DNA of 64,000 nt from Planctomycetota bacterium (GTDB lineage Bacteria > Planctomycetota > Planctomycetia > Pirellulales > PNKZ01). Below the pieces are notes generated by a model. It saw nothing but the letters and a program-made list of their open reading frames with translations. It made no database searches and had not been told where the DNA came from. Shown here piece by piece: positions 10,795 to 19,395 of the stretch. Where the stretch lies: positions 1 to 64,000 of the forward strand of contig JAFEBQ010000002.1 in assembly GCA_018242585.1 (NCBI GenBank), given 5' to 3'. How positions within the stretch are numbered: the first letter of the stretch is position 1; each line of letters begins with the position of its first letter. Made by a program: the position numbers and the translations under genes.

Positions 10795-10829
10795 TTATTA
10801 AGCATTAAGCATTTCGCATTAAGCATTCC
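10795..10829. repeat. Heptamer array between atpD and atpC
   Basis: Five 7-bp units in register: TTATTAA, GCATTAA, GCATTTC, GCATTAA, GCATTCC. They end three bases before the atpC start codon. No Shine-Dalgarno sequence is present in this leader. This is the same arrangement as in front of atpD but with a different unit sequence. Confidence 0.85.
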
Positions 10830-10832
10830 ACC

Positions 10833-11291
10833 ATGGAACAGTCGACAGCAACTCCGGGGCGCGCACTGACGTCGGAACACGGCGGCGTGTTGCAGTGCCT
10901 GGTCGTGACGCCCGAAGCCACGGTCGTCGAGGCCAGCGCCAACTTCATTGTCGTGCCGCTGTTCGACGGTGAATTGGGGATCGCCCCGGGACACAGCGCC
11001 ATGATCGGCCGGCTGGGCTTTGGCGAAATGCGGCTTACCTCGCCCGAGGACAAGACGACGGCTTACTACATCGACGGCGGCTTCGTGCAAGTCGTCGACA
11101 ACGTGGTGTCGATTCTCACCCATCGTTCGCTGCCGGCCGAGAAGATCGACCCGCAGGTGGCCAGCGAAGCGTTGTCCGCCGCGCACAAGCGGCCGATCAC
11201 CACGCCCGAGTTGCAGCAAATCCGCGACCGGCTCGAATCGCAAGCCCGGGCCCAACTGTCCGTGGCCCGCCGCAGCCGGCGTGCGAAGTAG
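10833..11291 (+). CDS. atpC: ATP synthase F1 subunit epsilon
   Basis: Epsilon is the small F1 rotor subunit that can inhibit ATP hydrolysis. The beta-sandwich domain is clear (QCLVVTPEATVVEASANFIVVPLFDGELGIAPGHSAMIGRLG), and a C-terminal helical part rich in Arg/Gln follows. The 152-residue length includes about 18 additional residues before the usual start. It is the last gene of the operon; a hairpin repeat element lies 23 bp downstream. Confidence 0.95.
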   Translation: MEQSTATPGRALTSEHGGVLQCLVVTPEATVVEASANFIVVPLFDGELGIAPGHSAMIGRLGFGEMRLTSPEDKTTAYYIDGGFVQVVDNVVSILTHRSLPAEKIDPQVASEALSAAHKRPITTPELQQIRDRLESQARAQLSVARRSRRAK

Positions 11292-11313
11292 GCAGCGATC
11301 GCCGCGCATTGAC

Positions 11314-11368
11314 ACCTCTCCCTTGATGGGAGAGGTCGCTCACAAAGTGAGCGGGTGAGGGTGAAAAC
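11314..11368. repeat. Double-hairpin repeat element after the atp operon
   Basis: Two adjacent hairpins: ACCTCTCCC with GGGAGAGGT (11314-11336), and CGCTCAC with GTGAGCG (11337-11353), followed by a GGTGAGGG tail and an A run. It could also serve as terminator. A homologous element in the opposite orientation lies at 14716-14776. Its second stem uses different bases that still pair. Confidence 0.8.
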
Positions 11369-11440
11369 GTGACAGGCCAATTCGCGCCGAGCTTGCTTCA
11401 CGCTCGCCTTACTCGAGACATTTAAGGCCCGCCATGCGTT

Positions 11441-11484
11441 TACCCTCCCCCAGCCCCTCCCTGCCAGGGAGGGGTGTTTATCGC
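11441..11484. repeat. Hairpin repeat, near-identical copy at 35965-36009
   Basis: The stem CCCCTCCCT/AGGGAGGGG with a 3-base loop sits in a conserved frame that starts TACCCTCCCCCAG and ends TGTTTATCGC. The copy near 35.97 kb matches over about 44 bp apart from two loop bases. It lies in the 233-bp spacer between atpC and the heme/HEAT gene, next to the double-hairpin element. Confidence 0.85.
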
Positions 11485-11524
11485 TCGCGCCGCCTCCCTT
11501 TGTCGTGATCGACGCGAGGGGATA

Positions 11525-14500
11525 TTACTTCAACGACTGCAAGAACGCGATCACGTCGCGGATTTGTTCCGGACCTAGCAACCGCTCAAACCCTTGCGGC
11601 ATGATCGACTGCGGGCTCGGCGCCATCTCTTCGATCGTCCGCCGCGACACCCGCACTTCCTTCCGATCGGCCATCCGCAGATAGACCGCGTCGTTCGTCT
11701 CGCGACTGAGAATGCCCGTGTAGGCCTGGCCGTCCTGGGTCACGATCGTATAGCTCTCATAGCCGCGGGCCAGCGACGCGCTCGGATAGATCAACGATTC
11801 GAGCAGATCGATCTGCGAGCGAATGCCGCCGATCTTGGTCAGGTCGGGTCCGATCGCGCCGCCGTTGCCGTTCACTTTGTGACAGGCCGCGCAGGTGCTC
11901 TTGGCCGCGAAGAAGACGTCGCGCCCGCGTTTCGGATCCCCCCCTTGCAACGACTGGGCCAATGACGCCAACTCACTGCGGCGCGAAGCCACGGCCGCTT
12001 CCAAGCGGGCCAGGTTCTCGCGGGCCGTCGACCGCAATTCCTCGGGCAAGGTCTCGCCCAGCTTTTGCCAGAACGCCGCCGCCAGCGCGTCGCGCCCCGG
12101 CGATTTGGCCAGCGCCGCCAGCATGGCCCGGCCGACCTCGACCGATACCGGCCGTTCATAGGCGCGGCAGAGCGCGGGCAGTTCCAGCGGTCCGGCCTTC
12201 ACCAGTGCGTCACACATCGCTTGTTGCTGCTTCTCGGTCAGCGCGGCCGCGCCCAACGCCTGGGCCACGGCCAGTCGATCGACCGGCAACCGATCTTCGC
12301 CCAAACGGACCATTAGCATGTCAAAGCCAGCATCACTCACCGGCTTGCTGCGCCGGGCCAGCGCAATCCAAGCCGCCGCCCGCACGTCGGGGGCGAGTCC
12401 ATCGCGCGCGGCCACGGCCAACAGCGCCGGTTCCATCTCGGCCGAGCCGCGCGTGGCGGCCGCCTCGATGGCCCGGCTGACCAGTTCCGGCTGATTGCCG
12501 CCGAGCGTCTCGATCACCGCTTGCCGCCAGCCGACCGGCAATGTTTCCAGGTCGCACTCGGCGATCACTTCGATCAGCGTCCGCCGTAGTGGGAGAGGAG
12601 CCTGGGCGTCGAGCAATCGCTTGCCGACGCTCGCTTGCAGGTCGCTGTCGCGGCAGAACGCCAGCAGCACACCGCGCAAAGCCGCCAGCCGTTCATTGCT
12701 GGTATTCTTGTCAGCCAGCCAGCGATCGACGAGCGGCAGGGCCTCGCTGCTCCAGCTACGGCGACGCAAGACATCGAGCGCCGCTTGTTGCAACGGCGCA
12801 TCGGTGGTGTCAAGCAGCGCCGCGACCTGGGCGCGTTTGAGCGTCTGCTCATTCATTTGATCGAGGGCGATCAGCGTCATGCGCCGTACCGAGGTGAGTT
12901 CGCTTTCAAGCCCCTTGGCAGTTTGTGCCGGATCGTTCAGTTGGATCAATGCGTAGATCAGCGCGTGCTCGACAAACCGGTCGTGGGGTTTATTAGCTGC
13001 CATAAGCAACGTCGGCACCGCTTCGTGATCGCCAATGCGTCCCAAGGCCGAATATACTTCACGCCGCAAAGCTGAATCGCTGTCAGGCGACAATGCGAGT
13101 TCTAATAACTTCTTTAATGCCCCTGTCCGGTGTTGAAGCCCAACCACGCTGACTGCAACCTGCGCTACTCGGCAATCTTTATCTTCAAGCGCGAGGTGAA
13201 TCCCAAAATATTCCTTACGATCGATGCGCGACAATACCCAAACCAATCGTTGGCGAACTTCTACACTAGTAATCGTTGGAAACGCGCTAGTAATCACTGC
13301 TGCCGCGAATTCGCTCCCACCAACAAGTCGATACATTGCGCGATCTCGCACCGCAGGACGCTCATCACCAACGAGTTCAATCAACTTCGCGAGGTCCAGC
13401 TTCTGCCACTCAATTTGCTTCCCCCGCGGGTCGTCGACTGTGGCCGCGTCGTTCTTCCGCACACGATAAATCGCTCCCAGCACGCCTGGCTTGGCGATTT
13501 GCGACGATGGGCAGCCAATCCGGAACCAGCCGCCCGTGTCGATCACCAGCAAACTGCCGTCGGCGTCTTCCAACACGTCGGTCGGGTGAAAGTCGGAATG
13601 GTCGCAGGTGAGGAACGCTTCTTCTTCTCCCTTGAACGTGCCGCCGTCGCGAGTCAGCTTGCAACGCACGACCGCGTGGGGATTGAAGTGCGTGGCAAAA
13701 ATCGTCTCGACGCCGGGGTTCGAGAACTGGGCCCCGCGGGCTCGCATCACGCCCGACGGCGCCACGCCGCCAAAGCGAATCACCTGCGGCATCAATTCGC
13801 CCGTCCGCTTGAACTCCTCGACGCAGCGTTGATCCTGCCGCGGGTAGGCGCCACCGTAGACCCAATGGACCAGGGCGTCGTGCCGGCCATCGATCACATC
13901 GAAGATCGCCACCGTGCCAATCGGCTCGCCCGCCTCGGTGAAGCAGACCTCCACGGGGTTGTCCATGCCGCCACCGGCGAACGATTCGACCTCGCTCCCG
14001 TCGAGCTTGCAGCGGAACAGTCGCGCGGCCAGACCTTTGCTGATTTGCTTGCCGTTCTCGTCGACAAAGTTGTGCCCATGCCGGCCGTCGCACCAATACA
14101 AGCGTTCGTCAGGCCCCAGGAAGCAACCGTGAATGTCGGCCGCGTTGCCCGTGAAGCCGAACTCCGAGACCAGGATTTCGCGCTTGTCGGCCACGCCGTC
14201 GTCGTCGGTGTCGGTCAGCTTCCAGATGTGCGGTGGACTGGCGGTGTAGACGCTTCCCTTGTGCCACAAGGCCCCCATCGGAAACGTCATCTTGTCGGCG
14301 TAGACCACGCTGTGATCAAAGCGGCCGTCCCCATCGCGATCTTCCAATCGTAGAATCCGGTTCGGCAGCTCGGCCATCAATTGCTTGGCCGGCAGATTCT
14401 GGCCCGGGCCGTCGCACACGTACAACCGCCCCTGATCGTCAAAGCCGGCCATCGTCGGATGCTCGACCAGCGGCGGGCCGGCGACGAGCTCGATAGTGTA

Positions 14501-14626
14501 CCCCTCGGGCACGCGCAGATCGCTCACCTTGACCGGCGGCGCGGCGGGGGGCTCGTCGGAGATGGCGGTGTCGGTCACGAAGCAAGTAACAACGACAGCC
14601 AGCCAATAGTGCCATGCTTTGGACAT
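11525..14626 (-). CDS. Secreted membrane-bound dehydrogenase-like / HEAT / cytochrome c protein
   Basis: This is a 1033-residue planctomycete-type protein with four parts: a signal peptide (1-24); a beta-propeller of the 'membrane-bound dehydrogenase' family (about 30-390); a long HEAT-repeat region (about 400-850); and a C-terminal heme-binding domain with the c-type motif CAACHKVNGNGG near residue 910, ending in PSPQSIMPQGFERLLGPEQIRDVIAFLQSLK-type cytochrome helices. The family is expanded in Planctomycetes and Verrucomicrobia and is thought to oxidise sugars or other substrates outside the cytoplasm; the substrate is unknown. Bases 13081-13320 are about 50% GC (119 of 240 by hand count), clearly lower than the rest of the gene, although the reading frame is unbroken there. 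Confidence 0.85.
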   Translation of the reverse strand: MSKAWHYWLAVVVTCFVTDTAISDEPPAAPPVKVSDLRVPEGYTIELVAGPPLVEHPTMAGFDDQGRLYVCDGPGQNLPAKQLMAELPNRILRLEDRDGDGRFDHSVVYADKMTFPMGALWHKGSVYTASPPHIWKLTDTDDDGVADKREILVSEFGFTGNAADIHGCFLGPDERLYWCDGRHGHNFVDENGKQISKGLAARLFRCKLDGSEVESFAGGGMDNPVEVCFTEAGEPIGTVAIFDVIDGRHDALVHWVYGGAYPRQDQRCVEEFKRTGELMPQVIRFGGVAPSGVMRARGAQFSNPGVETIFATHFNPHAVVRCKLTRDGGTFKGEEEAFLTCDHSDFHPTDVLEDADGSLLVIDTGGWFRIGCPSSQIAKPGVLGAIYRVRKNDAATVDDPRGKQIEWQKLDLAKLIELVGDERPAVRDRAMYRLVGGSEFAAAVITSAFPTITSVEVRQRLVWVLSRIDRKEYFGIHLALEDKDCRVAQVAVSVVGLQHRTGALKKLLELALSPDSDSALRREVYSALGRIGDHEAVPTLLMAANKPHDRFVEHALIYALIQLNDPAQTAKGLESELTSVRRMTLIALDQMNEQTLKRAQVAALLDTTDAPLQQAALDVLRRRSWSSEALPLVDRWLADKNTSNERLAALRGVLLAFCRDSDLQASVGKRLLDAQAPLPLRRTLIEVIAECDLETLPVGWRQAVIETLGGNQPELVSRAIEAAATRGSAEMEPALLAVAARDGLAPDVRAAAWIALARRSKPVSDAGFDMLMVRLGEDRLPVDRLAVAQALGAAALTEKQQQAMCDALVKAGPLELPALCRAYERPVSVEVGRAMLAALAKSPGRDALAAAFWQKLGETLPEELRSTARENLARLEAAVASRRSELASLAQSLQGGDPKRGRDVFFAAKSTCAACHKVNGNGGAIGPDLTKIGGIRSQIDLLESLIYPSASLARGYESYTIVTQDGQAYTGILSRETNDAVYLRMADRKEVRVSRRTIEEMAPSPQSIMPQGFERLLGPEQIRDVIAFLQSLK

Positions 14627-14715
14627 GCGACATCCTTCCGGCGTGGAGATGAACGGTAGGCAGGCGGGGCAGGGCGTGTACGGTCGGGTGAGTGGGTTGC
14701 GCTGGTGTCAGTTTC

Positions 14716-14776
14716 TTACCCCTCACCCGGTTCGCTATGCGAACCACCCTCTCCCACAAGGGGCGAGGGTTGAAAA
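14716..14776. repeat. Double-hairpin repeat element, inverted copy of 11314-11368
   Basis: Read on the minus strand it has the same order as the copy near 11.3 kb: a CCTC..GAGG hairpin, then a second hairpin, then GGGTGAGGGG. The second stem here is GGTTCGC with GCGAACC (14729-14745) instead of CGCTCAC with GTGAGCG, so base pairing is kept by paired changes. It fills the spacer between mfd and the heme/HEAT gene. Confidence 0.8.
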
Positions 14777-14779
14777 CAA

Positions 14780-17700
14780 TCAATCCGACTGGAGCAGTGT
14801 TTTTATCAAGCTCAGTAGCGCGTCGGGGTCGGGCTTGCTTGACGATATCGTGCCGTAAGCAGTTCGCGTGTCGACGACTCTAAGGCGCTTCGGCTGGCGT
14901 CGGACCAATTGGTCGATCCTTGGTCGCGACGAGTAGCCGAAGACAATATGATTTTCCTCTAAATGGATCGAGTCGATCAACCAGTTTTTGGCCAAAACGC
15001 CAATTTCGGTTCGCCGCAACAGCCGATCGACCTCCTCGGGCATGGGTCCGAACCGGTCGACCATCTCATTGCGCAGGTCGCTCAACTCGGCCAGTGTGCT
15101 CACGCGGGCCAATCGCCGATACAGGTCGATCTTGAGCCGCATGTCGGGCACATAGCGCCGCGGCAGCAGCGCTTCGCCCGGCAAGGTAAGCGTAACTTCC
15201 AAATTGGGCTTCGGCGGCAGCTTTTTCAGGCGGCGAACCGTCTTATCCAGTAAATCGCAGTACATCTCGTAGCCAACGGCCGCGATGTGACCGCTTTGCT
15301 GGGTGCCCAGAATGTTGCCCGCGCCGCGAATCTCGAGGTCGCGCATGGCAATGGCAAAGCCGGCCCCCATGGCGCTGAACTCTTCGATGGCCGTCAGCCG
15401 CTTAGCCGCCGTGGGTGTGAGCGACTTGCGCGGATCGAGCAGCAGATAGCAATAGGCCCGATGCTTGTAACGCCCCACGCGGCCTCGCAACTGGTGCATA
15501 TCGGCCAGGCCATACGACTCGGCATCGTCGATAAAGATCGTGTTCGCATTCGGAATATCGAGGCCACTTTCGATGATCGTCGTCGACAGCAGCACGTCGA
15601 ACTTGTGGGCCACGAAGTCGAGCATCACCTCTTCCAGCGCGTCCTCGCCCATCTGGCCGTGGCCGATGCCGAAGCTGGCCTCGGGCACGATCTGTTGCAA
15701 GCGCCACTGCAGCTTCTCGATGTCGTGGATGCGATTGTGGACAAAGAAGACCTGCCCGTTGCGGTTCAACTCTCGCAGGATCGCCTGCCGGATCAGGTCG
15801 TCATCAAACCGGGTGACGCGAGTTTCCACGGCCAGCCGGTCGGCCGGCGGCGTCTCCAAATTGCTGATGTCGCGCAGCCCCAGTAGCGACATGTGCAAGG
15901 TGCGCGGGATGGGCGTGGCGGTGAGCGTCAGCACGTCGACGATATGCCGGTAGGCCTTGAGCCGTTCCTTGACACCGACACCGAAGCGTTGCTCTTCGTC
16001 AATGACCAACAGGCCCAGGTTCTTGAATTGAATATCGTGCGACGCCAACCGGTGGGTGCCGATGACGATGTCGATCTTCCCTTCGGCCATCCCTTTCAGA
16101 ATGTCCCGTTCCTCCTTGGCCGAGCAGAAGCGGCTGAGAACGGCGATACGGCAGGGGAACTCGGACATCCGGGCCAGAAACGTCCGGCCATGCTGCGCCG
16201 CCAGCACCGTCGTCGGCACTAGCACCGCAACTTGGTAACCGGCGTCGACGGCCTTGAACGCCGCGCGCATGGCCAGTTCGGTTTTGCCGTAGCCGACGTC
16301 GCCACAGACCAGCCGGTCCATCGGCCGTGCCGCGGTCATGTCCTGCCTGATCGCCGCGATGCCGGCCAATTGATCGGGCGTCTCTTGATACGGAAACGAG
16401 GCGTCGAACTCCTGCTGCCAGAGGCTATCGGTCGGAAAGGCGATGCCGGGGCGCGACGCTCGAGCCGCCTGCAGTTCGAGCATGTCGGCCGCCAGATCGG
16501 CCACTGCTTGCTCGGCGTCGGCCTTTTGCCGGCTCCAACTGCGGCCGCCGATCTTGGCCAATGTGGGGCGGGCCTTGCTGCCGCCGACGTATTTTTGCAC
16601 CAGTTCGATCTTCGAGGCCGGGACGTACATCCGCGTCTGACCGTCGAACTCGATCTCGAGGTGTTCTTCGGTCTGGCCGTGCGCTTCGAGCTGTCGCAGG
16701 CCGCGGTACTTGCCGATGCCATGCGCGACGTGGACCACGTAGTCCCCCTCGCGCAAGTCGAGAAAGCTGTCGATGATCCGCGTCAGTCGTCGTCGCGACG
16801 GCCGCGCCACGTCGACCCGATGGAACAGCTCGCCGCCGCTGATCAGCACGACCCGGTCGTTGACCAGCCGGAAGCCAGCACGCAGGTGCCCTTGCGGGAA
16901 GTGGAGCTTCCCTTGCTTGGCCAGTTGCGTGTCGGCGAACAGCTCGCTCAGGCGTTGCGATTCGGCCTCGGTCTGGCAGACGATGTAGACATCCTGCCCC
17001 AGGCCGGCCGCGTCGAGTTCGCTGCGAACTTTGGCGATGTCGCCGCTGAAGCGCTCGACCGACTCGACCTTCATCCGGTAGGTCGTCTCCATCGAACTGA
17101 CCGACAACGACGCCGCGGTGACCGAGGGGAACCGATAGGCCGCCTCGAGCGCGGCGCTGACCGAAAAGAAGCCTCGCGGATGGTCAAGGCGGTTCAGGTA
17201 ATGGCGGCCTTCGTCTTCGAGTTGGTTCGGCTCGATCATCAGGAACCAACTGTTTCGCGGCAGATGGTCGGCCAGCGCCGCGCTGTCGCCGGTCGACGGC
17301 CCCAGGGCCGTCAGCTCGACTGTTTCCATGGTGGCCAGGCTGCGCTGGCTTGACACCTGGAATTCGCGGATCGATTCGATCGTGTCGCCGAACAGCTCGA
17401 TGCGAATCGGGTCGTACCAGTCGGCGGCGAAAATGTCGATGATCCCGCCGCGTCGCGAGAACTCGCCCGGCAACTCGACCGCGGCCATCCCCTGGAACCC
17501 TTGCTCGACCAGCCAGCGGACCAGCTCTTCGACGTCGAGGGTTTGACCGACGGCCAACCGGCGCGCCTGCCCGGCCAAGCGCTCGGGCGAGGGAACCGGC
17601 TGCAACAAGCTTTGAATGCTGGTGACCAGCACCTGGCCCGGGCGTTCGTCGCGCAGTTGCTTCAGCACCCGTAGCCGGTCGCCGAAGACTTCGTCGCGCA

Positions 17701-18016
17701 CCGACTGCTCGCTGGGCAGGGTGTCATAGGCCGGAAACCGCGCCGATTCGCGTGGCGAGAAGAGGAGCAGGTCGTCGACCATTTCGTCGATTTCGGCCTG
17801 ATGCGGACAGACGATGACCAGTGTCGCCGCACAGCGCTCGGCCAAGGCTGCCGCGGCCAGCGCGCACGATGAGCCCCGGACTCCGTCGAGCGTGGCACTG
17901 TGGCCAGCCTGGAGGCTGGCCAAAACCGCGCCGAAGTCCTCGGCCTCGAATAACCGTCCCACCAGGGGCCCAAGGGGGGCGGCCGACTGCTGTAACCCTT
18001 CCGTAGTCGCGGCCAT
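14780..18016 (-). CDS. mfd: Transcription-repair coupling factor
   Basis: Mfd removes stalled RNA polymerase from DNA lesions and recruits UvrA. At 1078 residues it is slightly shorter than the roughly 1150 of E. coli. In order: UvrB-like N-terminal domains (about 20-330, including FPAYDTLPSEQS), the CarD-like RNA polymerase interaction domain (REGDYVVHVAHGIGKYRGL, about residues 415-440), the RecG-like translocase with Walker A GDVGYGKTELAMRAAF, the DEEQ box (VIDEEQRFGVGVKE), and the C-terminal TRCF domain. All motor motifs look intact. The ATG at 18016 gives the best match to the family start. Confidence 0.97.
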   Translation of the reverse strand: MAATTEGLQQSAAPLGPLVGRLFEAEDFGAVLASLQAGHSATLDGVRGSSCALAAAALAERCAATLVIVCPHQAEIDEMVDDLLLFSPRESARFPAYDTLPSEQSVRDEVFGDRLRVLKQLRDERPGQVLVTSIQSLLQPVPSPERLAGQARRLAVGQTLDVEELVRWLVEQGFQGMAAVELPGEFSRRGGIIDIFAADWYDPIRIELFGDTIESIREFQVSSQRSLATMETVELTALGPSTGDSAALADHLPRNSWFLMIEPNQLEDEGRHYLNRLDHPRGFFSVSAALEAAYRFPSVTAASLSVSSMETTYRMKVESVERFSGDIAKVRSELDAAGLGQDVYIVCQTEAESQRLSELFADTQLAKQGKLHFPQGHLRAGFRLVNDRVVLISGGELFHRVDVARPSRRRLTRIIDSFLDLREGDYVVHVAHGIGKYRGLRQLEAHGQTEEHLEIEFDGQTRMYVPASKIELVQKYVGGSKARPTLAKIGGRSWSRQKADAEQAVADLAADMLELQAARASRPGIAFPTDSLWQQEFDASFPYQETPDQLAGIAAIRQDMTAARPMDRLVCGDVGYGKTELAMRAAFKAVDAGYQVAVLVPTTVLAAQHGRTFLARMSEFPCRIAVLSRFCSAKEERDILKGMAEGKIDIVIGTHRLASHDIQFKNLGLLVIDEEQRFGVGVKERLKAYRHIVDVLTLTATPIPRTLHMSLLGLRDISNLETPPADRLAVETRVTRFDDDLIRQAILRELNRNGQVFFVHNRIHDIEKLQWRLQQIVPEASFGIGHGQMGEDALEEVMLDFVAHKFDVLLSTTIIESGLDIPNANTIFIDDAESYGLADMHQLRGRVGRYKHRAYCYLLLDPRKSLTPTAAKRLTAIEEFSAMGAGFAIAMRDLEIRGAGNILGTQQSGHIAAVGYEMYCDLLDKTVRRLKKLPPKPNLEVTLTLPGEALLPRRYVPDMRLKIDLYRRLARVSTLAELSDLRNEMVDRFGPMPEEVDRLLRRTEIGVLAKNWLIDSIHLEENHIVFGYSSRPRIDQLVRRQPKRLRVVDTRTAYGTISSSKPDPDALLSLIKTLLQSD

Positions 18017-18100
18017 CGCTGGGCGGATTCTACGGGAAAAGGGCGGGGCGGGGAATGCTTAATACGTAATTGACAGCATGTTACCGGGAGCGTCTCGCGA

Positions 18101-18130
18101 TTGGCGAGTGTCTGGCGTGGTGGGTAGAAT
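18101..18130 (+). promoter_or_regulatory. Candidate promoter of the DUF104 gene
   Basis: TTGGCG (18101-18106) and TAGAAT (18125-18130) are separated by 18 bp, about 48 bp before the start codon. The boxes match 4 and 5 of 6 consensus bases. Confidence 0.45.
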
Positions 18131-18177
18131 GAATCTCGCGAGACTTTTGTATCGGAGCAACGCTGGGGACAACGACC

Positions 18178-18393
18178 GTGAAAGCCATTCATGCGATTTA
18201 CGAGAATGGTGTCTTCAAGCCCACCGAGCCAGTGGAACTTCCCGAGGCGAGCCACGTCGTTTTCGAGCCGAAGATCGTGAGCCCTCAAGGCTCCTCGGCG
18301 AGCATCGACGACGTTTATGCTCTGTTGAGTCGTCGTTTCAACTCGGGCCAATCTGACGTTGCGGCTCGTCACGACGAGCATCAATTTGGGTAG
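18178..18393 (+). CDS. DUF104 (AF2212-like) antitoxin-type protein, orphan
   Basis: This 71-residue protein opens with the DUF104 signature (KAIHAIYENGVFKPTEPVELPE). DUF104 proteins are small beta-strand proteins usually encoded directly in front of a PIN-domain toxin and regarded as its antitoxin. No toxin gene follows here; the next 140 bp hold only hairpin repeats and the next gene is convergent. The start is a GTG with a plausible promoter upstream. It may be a solitary regulator or the remnant of a toxin-antitoxin pair. Confidence 0.7.
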   Translation: MKAIHAIYENGVFKPTEPVELPEASHVVFEPKIVSPQGSSASIDDVYALLSRRFNSGQSDVAARHDEHQFG

Positions 18394-18497
18394 CACCGAC
18401 AACTTGTTGTCGGTGTCGCGCAGCGACAAGAGGGCAATGGAATAACTGCCCTACTCCCTCTTGCGGCTACGCCGCCCAGACAAGCAAGTTGTCTGGG
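18394..18497. repeat. Cluster of hairpin elements with ACAA/TTGT stems
   Basis: Two strong hairpins, CACCGACAA with TTGTCGGTG (18394-18415) and CCCAGACAA with TTGTCTGGG (18475-18497), bracket a third weaker one (CAAGAGGG...CCCTCTTG). The element lies between the convergent DUF104 and TPR genes and begins right behind the DUF104 stop codon. Two stems sharing an ACAA-TTGT core point to a repeat family rather than a single terminator. Confidence 0.75.
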
Positions 18498-18534
18498 CCA
18501 CCCATCGTTTGAGAGCGCGCGTGAGATTGACCGC

Positions 18535-19287
18535 TTAGCTGCGTTCGGCGGCCGGCGGCGCCGGCAACGGTTTCGGCTTGGTCAACGCTTCGAGACAAGC
18601 GCGGGCTTGGGGCAGATCGGGCTGCATTTCGAGCGCCCGATGAAAGGCGTCGATCGCTTCCCCTTTGCGTTCCGCGCGGGCCAGCAGCACGCCGACGTTG
18701 GAATGAGCCGCCGCCGGCCCGACTGCTTCGGCGAACAGATCGTACGCCTCGTTGAAGCGCCCCTGATAGCCGAGCGTCAGGGCCAAATTGATCTTGGCCC
18801 GTTCCAGGTCGGGGTGGCGTTCGAGCGCCTGGCGAAACCAGTGCTCGGCCTGCTTGTAATCTTCGCGGTGGTAATAGTAGTAGCCCATGTCGTTCAGCAG
18901 GTCGGCGTCCTTGGGCATCCGCTTCAGCGCCTTCTCGAACTCTTGCAAGGCGTGGATCGAATCCCCTTGCCGGTCATAGCAGACCGCCAGCAGCCGGCAG
19001 ACTTGCACCTGCTTGGGATCGAGTTGGCGAGCGCGCTCGAACAGTTGAATCGCTTCGCGGTCGTAGCCGTTCTGCATCAAATCTTCGGCCGTCTTGATGC
19101 AAGCCTGGGCCGCCTCCTTGGGAGGCAGCTCGGTCGGCACCTGCTTGGTCCGCTTGCTCAACCCCTGGGGCATCGACGGCTTGGGGGCCATCATCTTCTG
19201 CCACAACTTCTGCGGAGGCTCGGCCGCGTGGACCGAGAAGCCGACCAGGAGGAACGTGAACGCGAGCGAGATGCGGAGGAGACTCAT
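18535..19287 (-). CDS. Exported TPR protein linked to the secretin
   Basis: This 250-residue protein has a signal peptide (1-22, ending VHAAEPP) and about five TPR units between residues 55 and 235 (for example YDREAIQLFERARQLDPKQ, DSIHALQEFEKALKRMPKD, AEHWFRQALERHPDLERA). TPR arrays mediate protein contacts. The gene is the third of a minus-strand group after the secretin and a lipoprotein, so an accessory role in that envelope complex is likely but inferred. Its start codon lies two bases from a heptamer array that replaces the usual ribosome site. Confidence 0.8.
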   Translation of the reverse strand: MSLLRISLAFTFLLVGFSVHAAEPPQKLWQKMMAPKPSMPQGLSKRTKQVPTELPPKEAAQACIKTAEDLMQNGYDREAIQLFERARQLDPKQVQVCRLLAVCYDRQGDSIHALQEFEKALKRMPKDADLLNDMGYYYYHREDYKQAEHWFRQALERHPDLERAKINLALTLGYQGRFNEAYDLFAEAVGPAAAHSNVGVLLARAERKGEAIDAFHRALEMQPDLPQARACLEALTKPKPLPAPPAAERS

Positions 19288-19289
19288 AG

Positions 19290-19317
19290 CGATTAACCAC
19301 TAGCGGTTAGCGATTAG
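19290..19317. repeat. Heptamer array in front of the TPR gene
   Basis: Four 7-bp units on the plus strand: CGATTAA, CCACTAG, CGGTTAG, CGATTAG. On the minus strand the array ends two bases before the ATG of the TPR gene. Confidence 0.8.
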
Positions 19318-19367
19318 ACAAAATGTCCGTAGTCAGTTGTAAAGAACCGCGTCGTGTAGGTAACAAG

Positions 19368-19395
19368 CAACGGACCACTGACAACGGACCAATTA
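19368..19395. repeat. Heptamer array overlapping the lipoprotein stop codon
   Basis: Units CAACGGA, CCACTGA, CAACGGA, CCAATTA. The last three bases (19393-19395) are the TAA stop codon of the minus-strand lipoprotein gene. Together with 19290-19317 it occupies a large part of the 105-bp spacer between two genes of the same group. Confidence 0.8.

Noticed and set aside
13130-14353. 407-codon plus-strand frame opposite the heme/HEAT gene
   Set aside because: The minus-strand protein has continuous family features through this region, including the AT-rich patch; the plus frame has none.
16232-17353. 373-codon plus-strand frame opposite mfd
   Set aside because: Shadow of mfd; no ribosome site or domain.
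18101-18130. Promoter boxes at 18101-18130 as the mfd promoter
   Set aside because: The boxes are oriented toward the DUF104 gene on the plus strand, not toward mfd.
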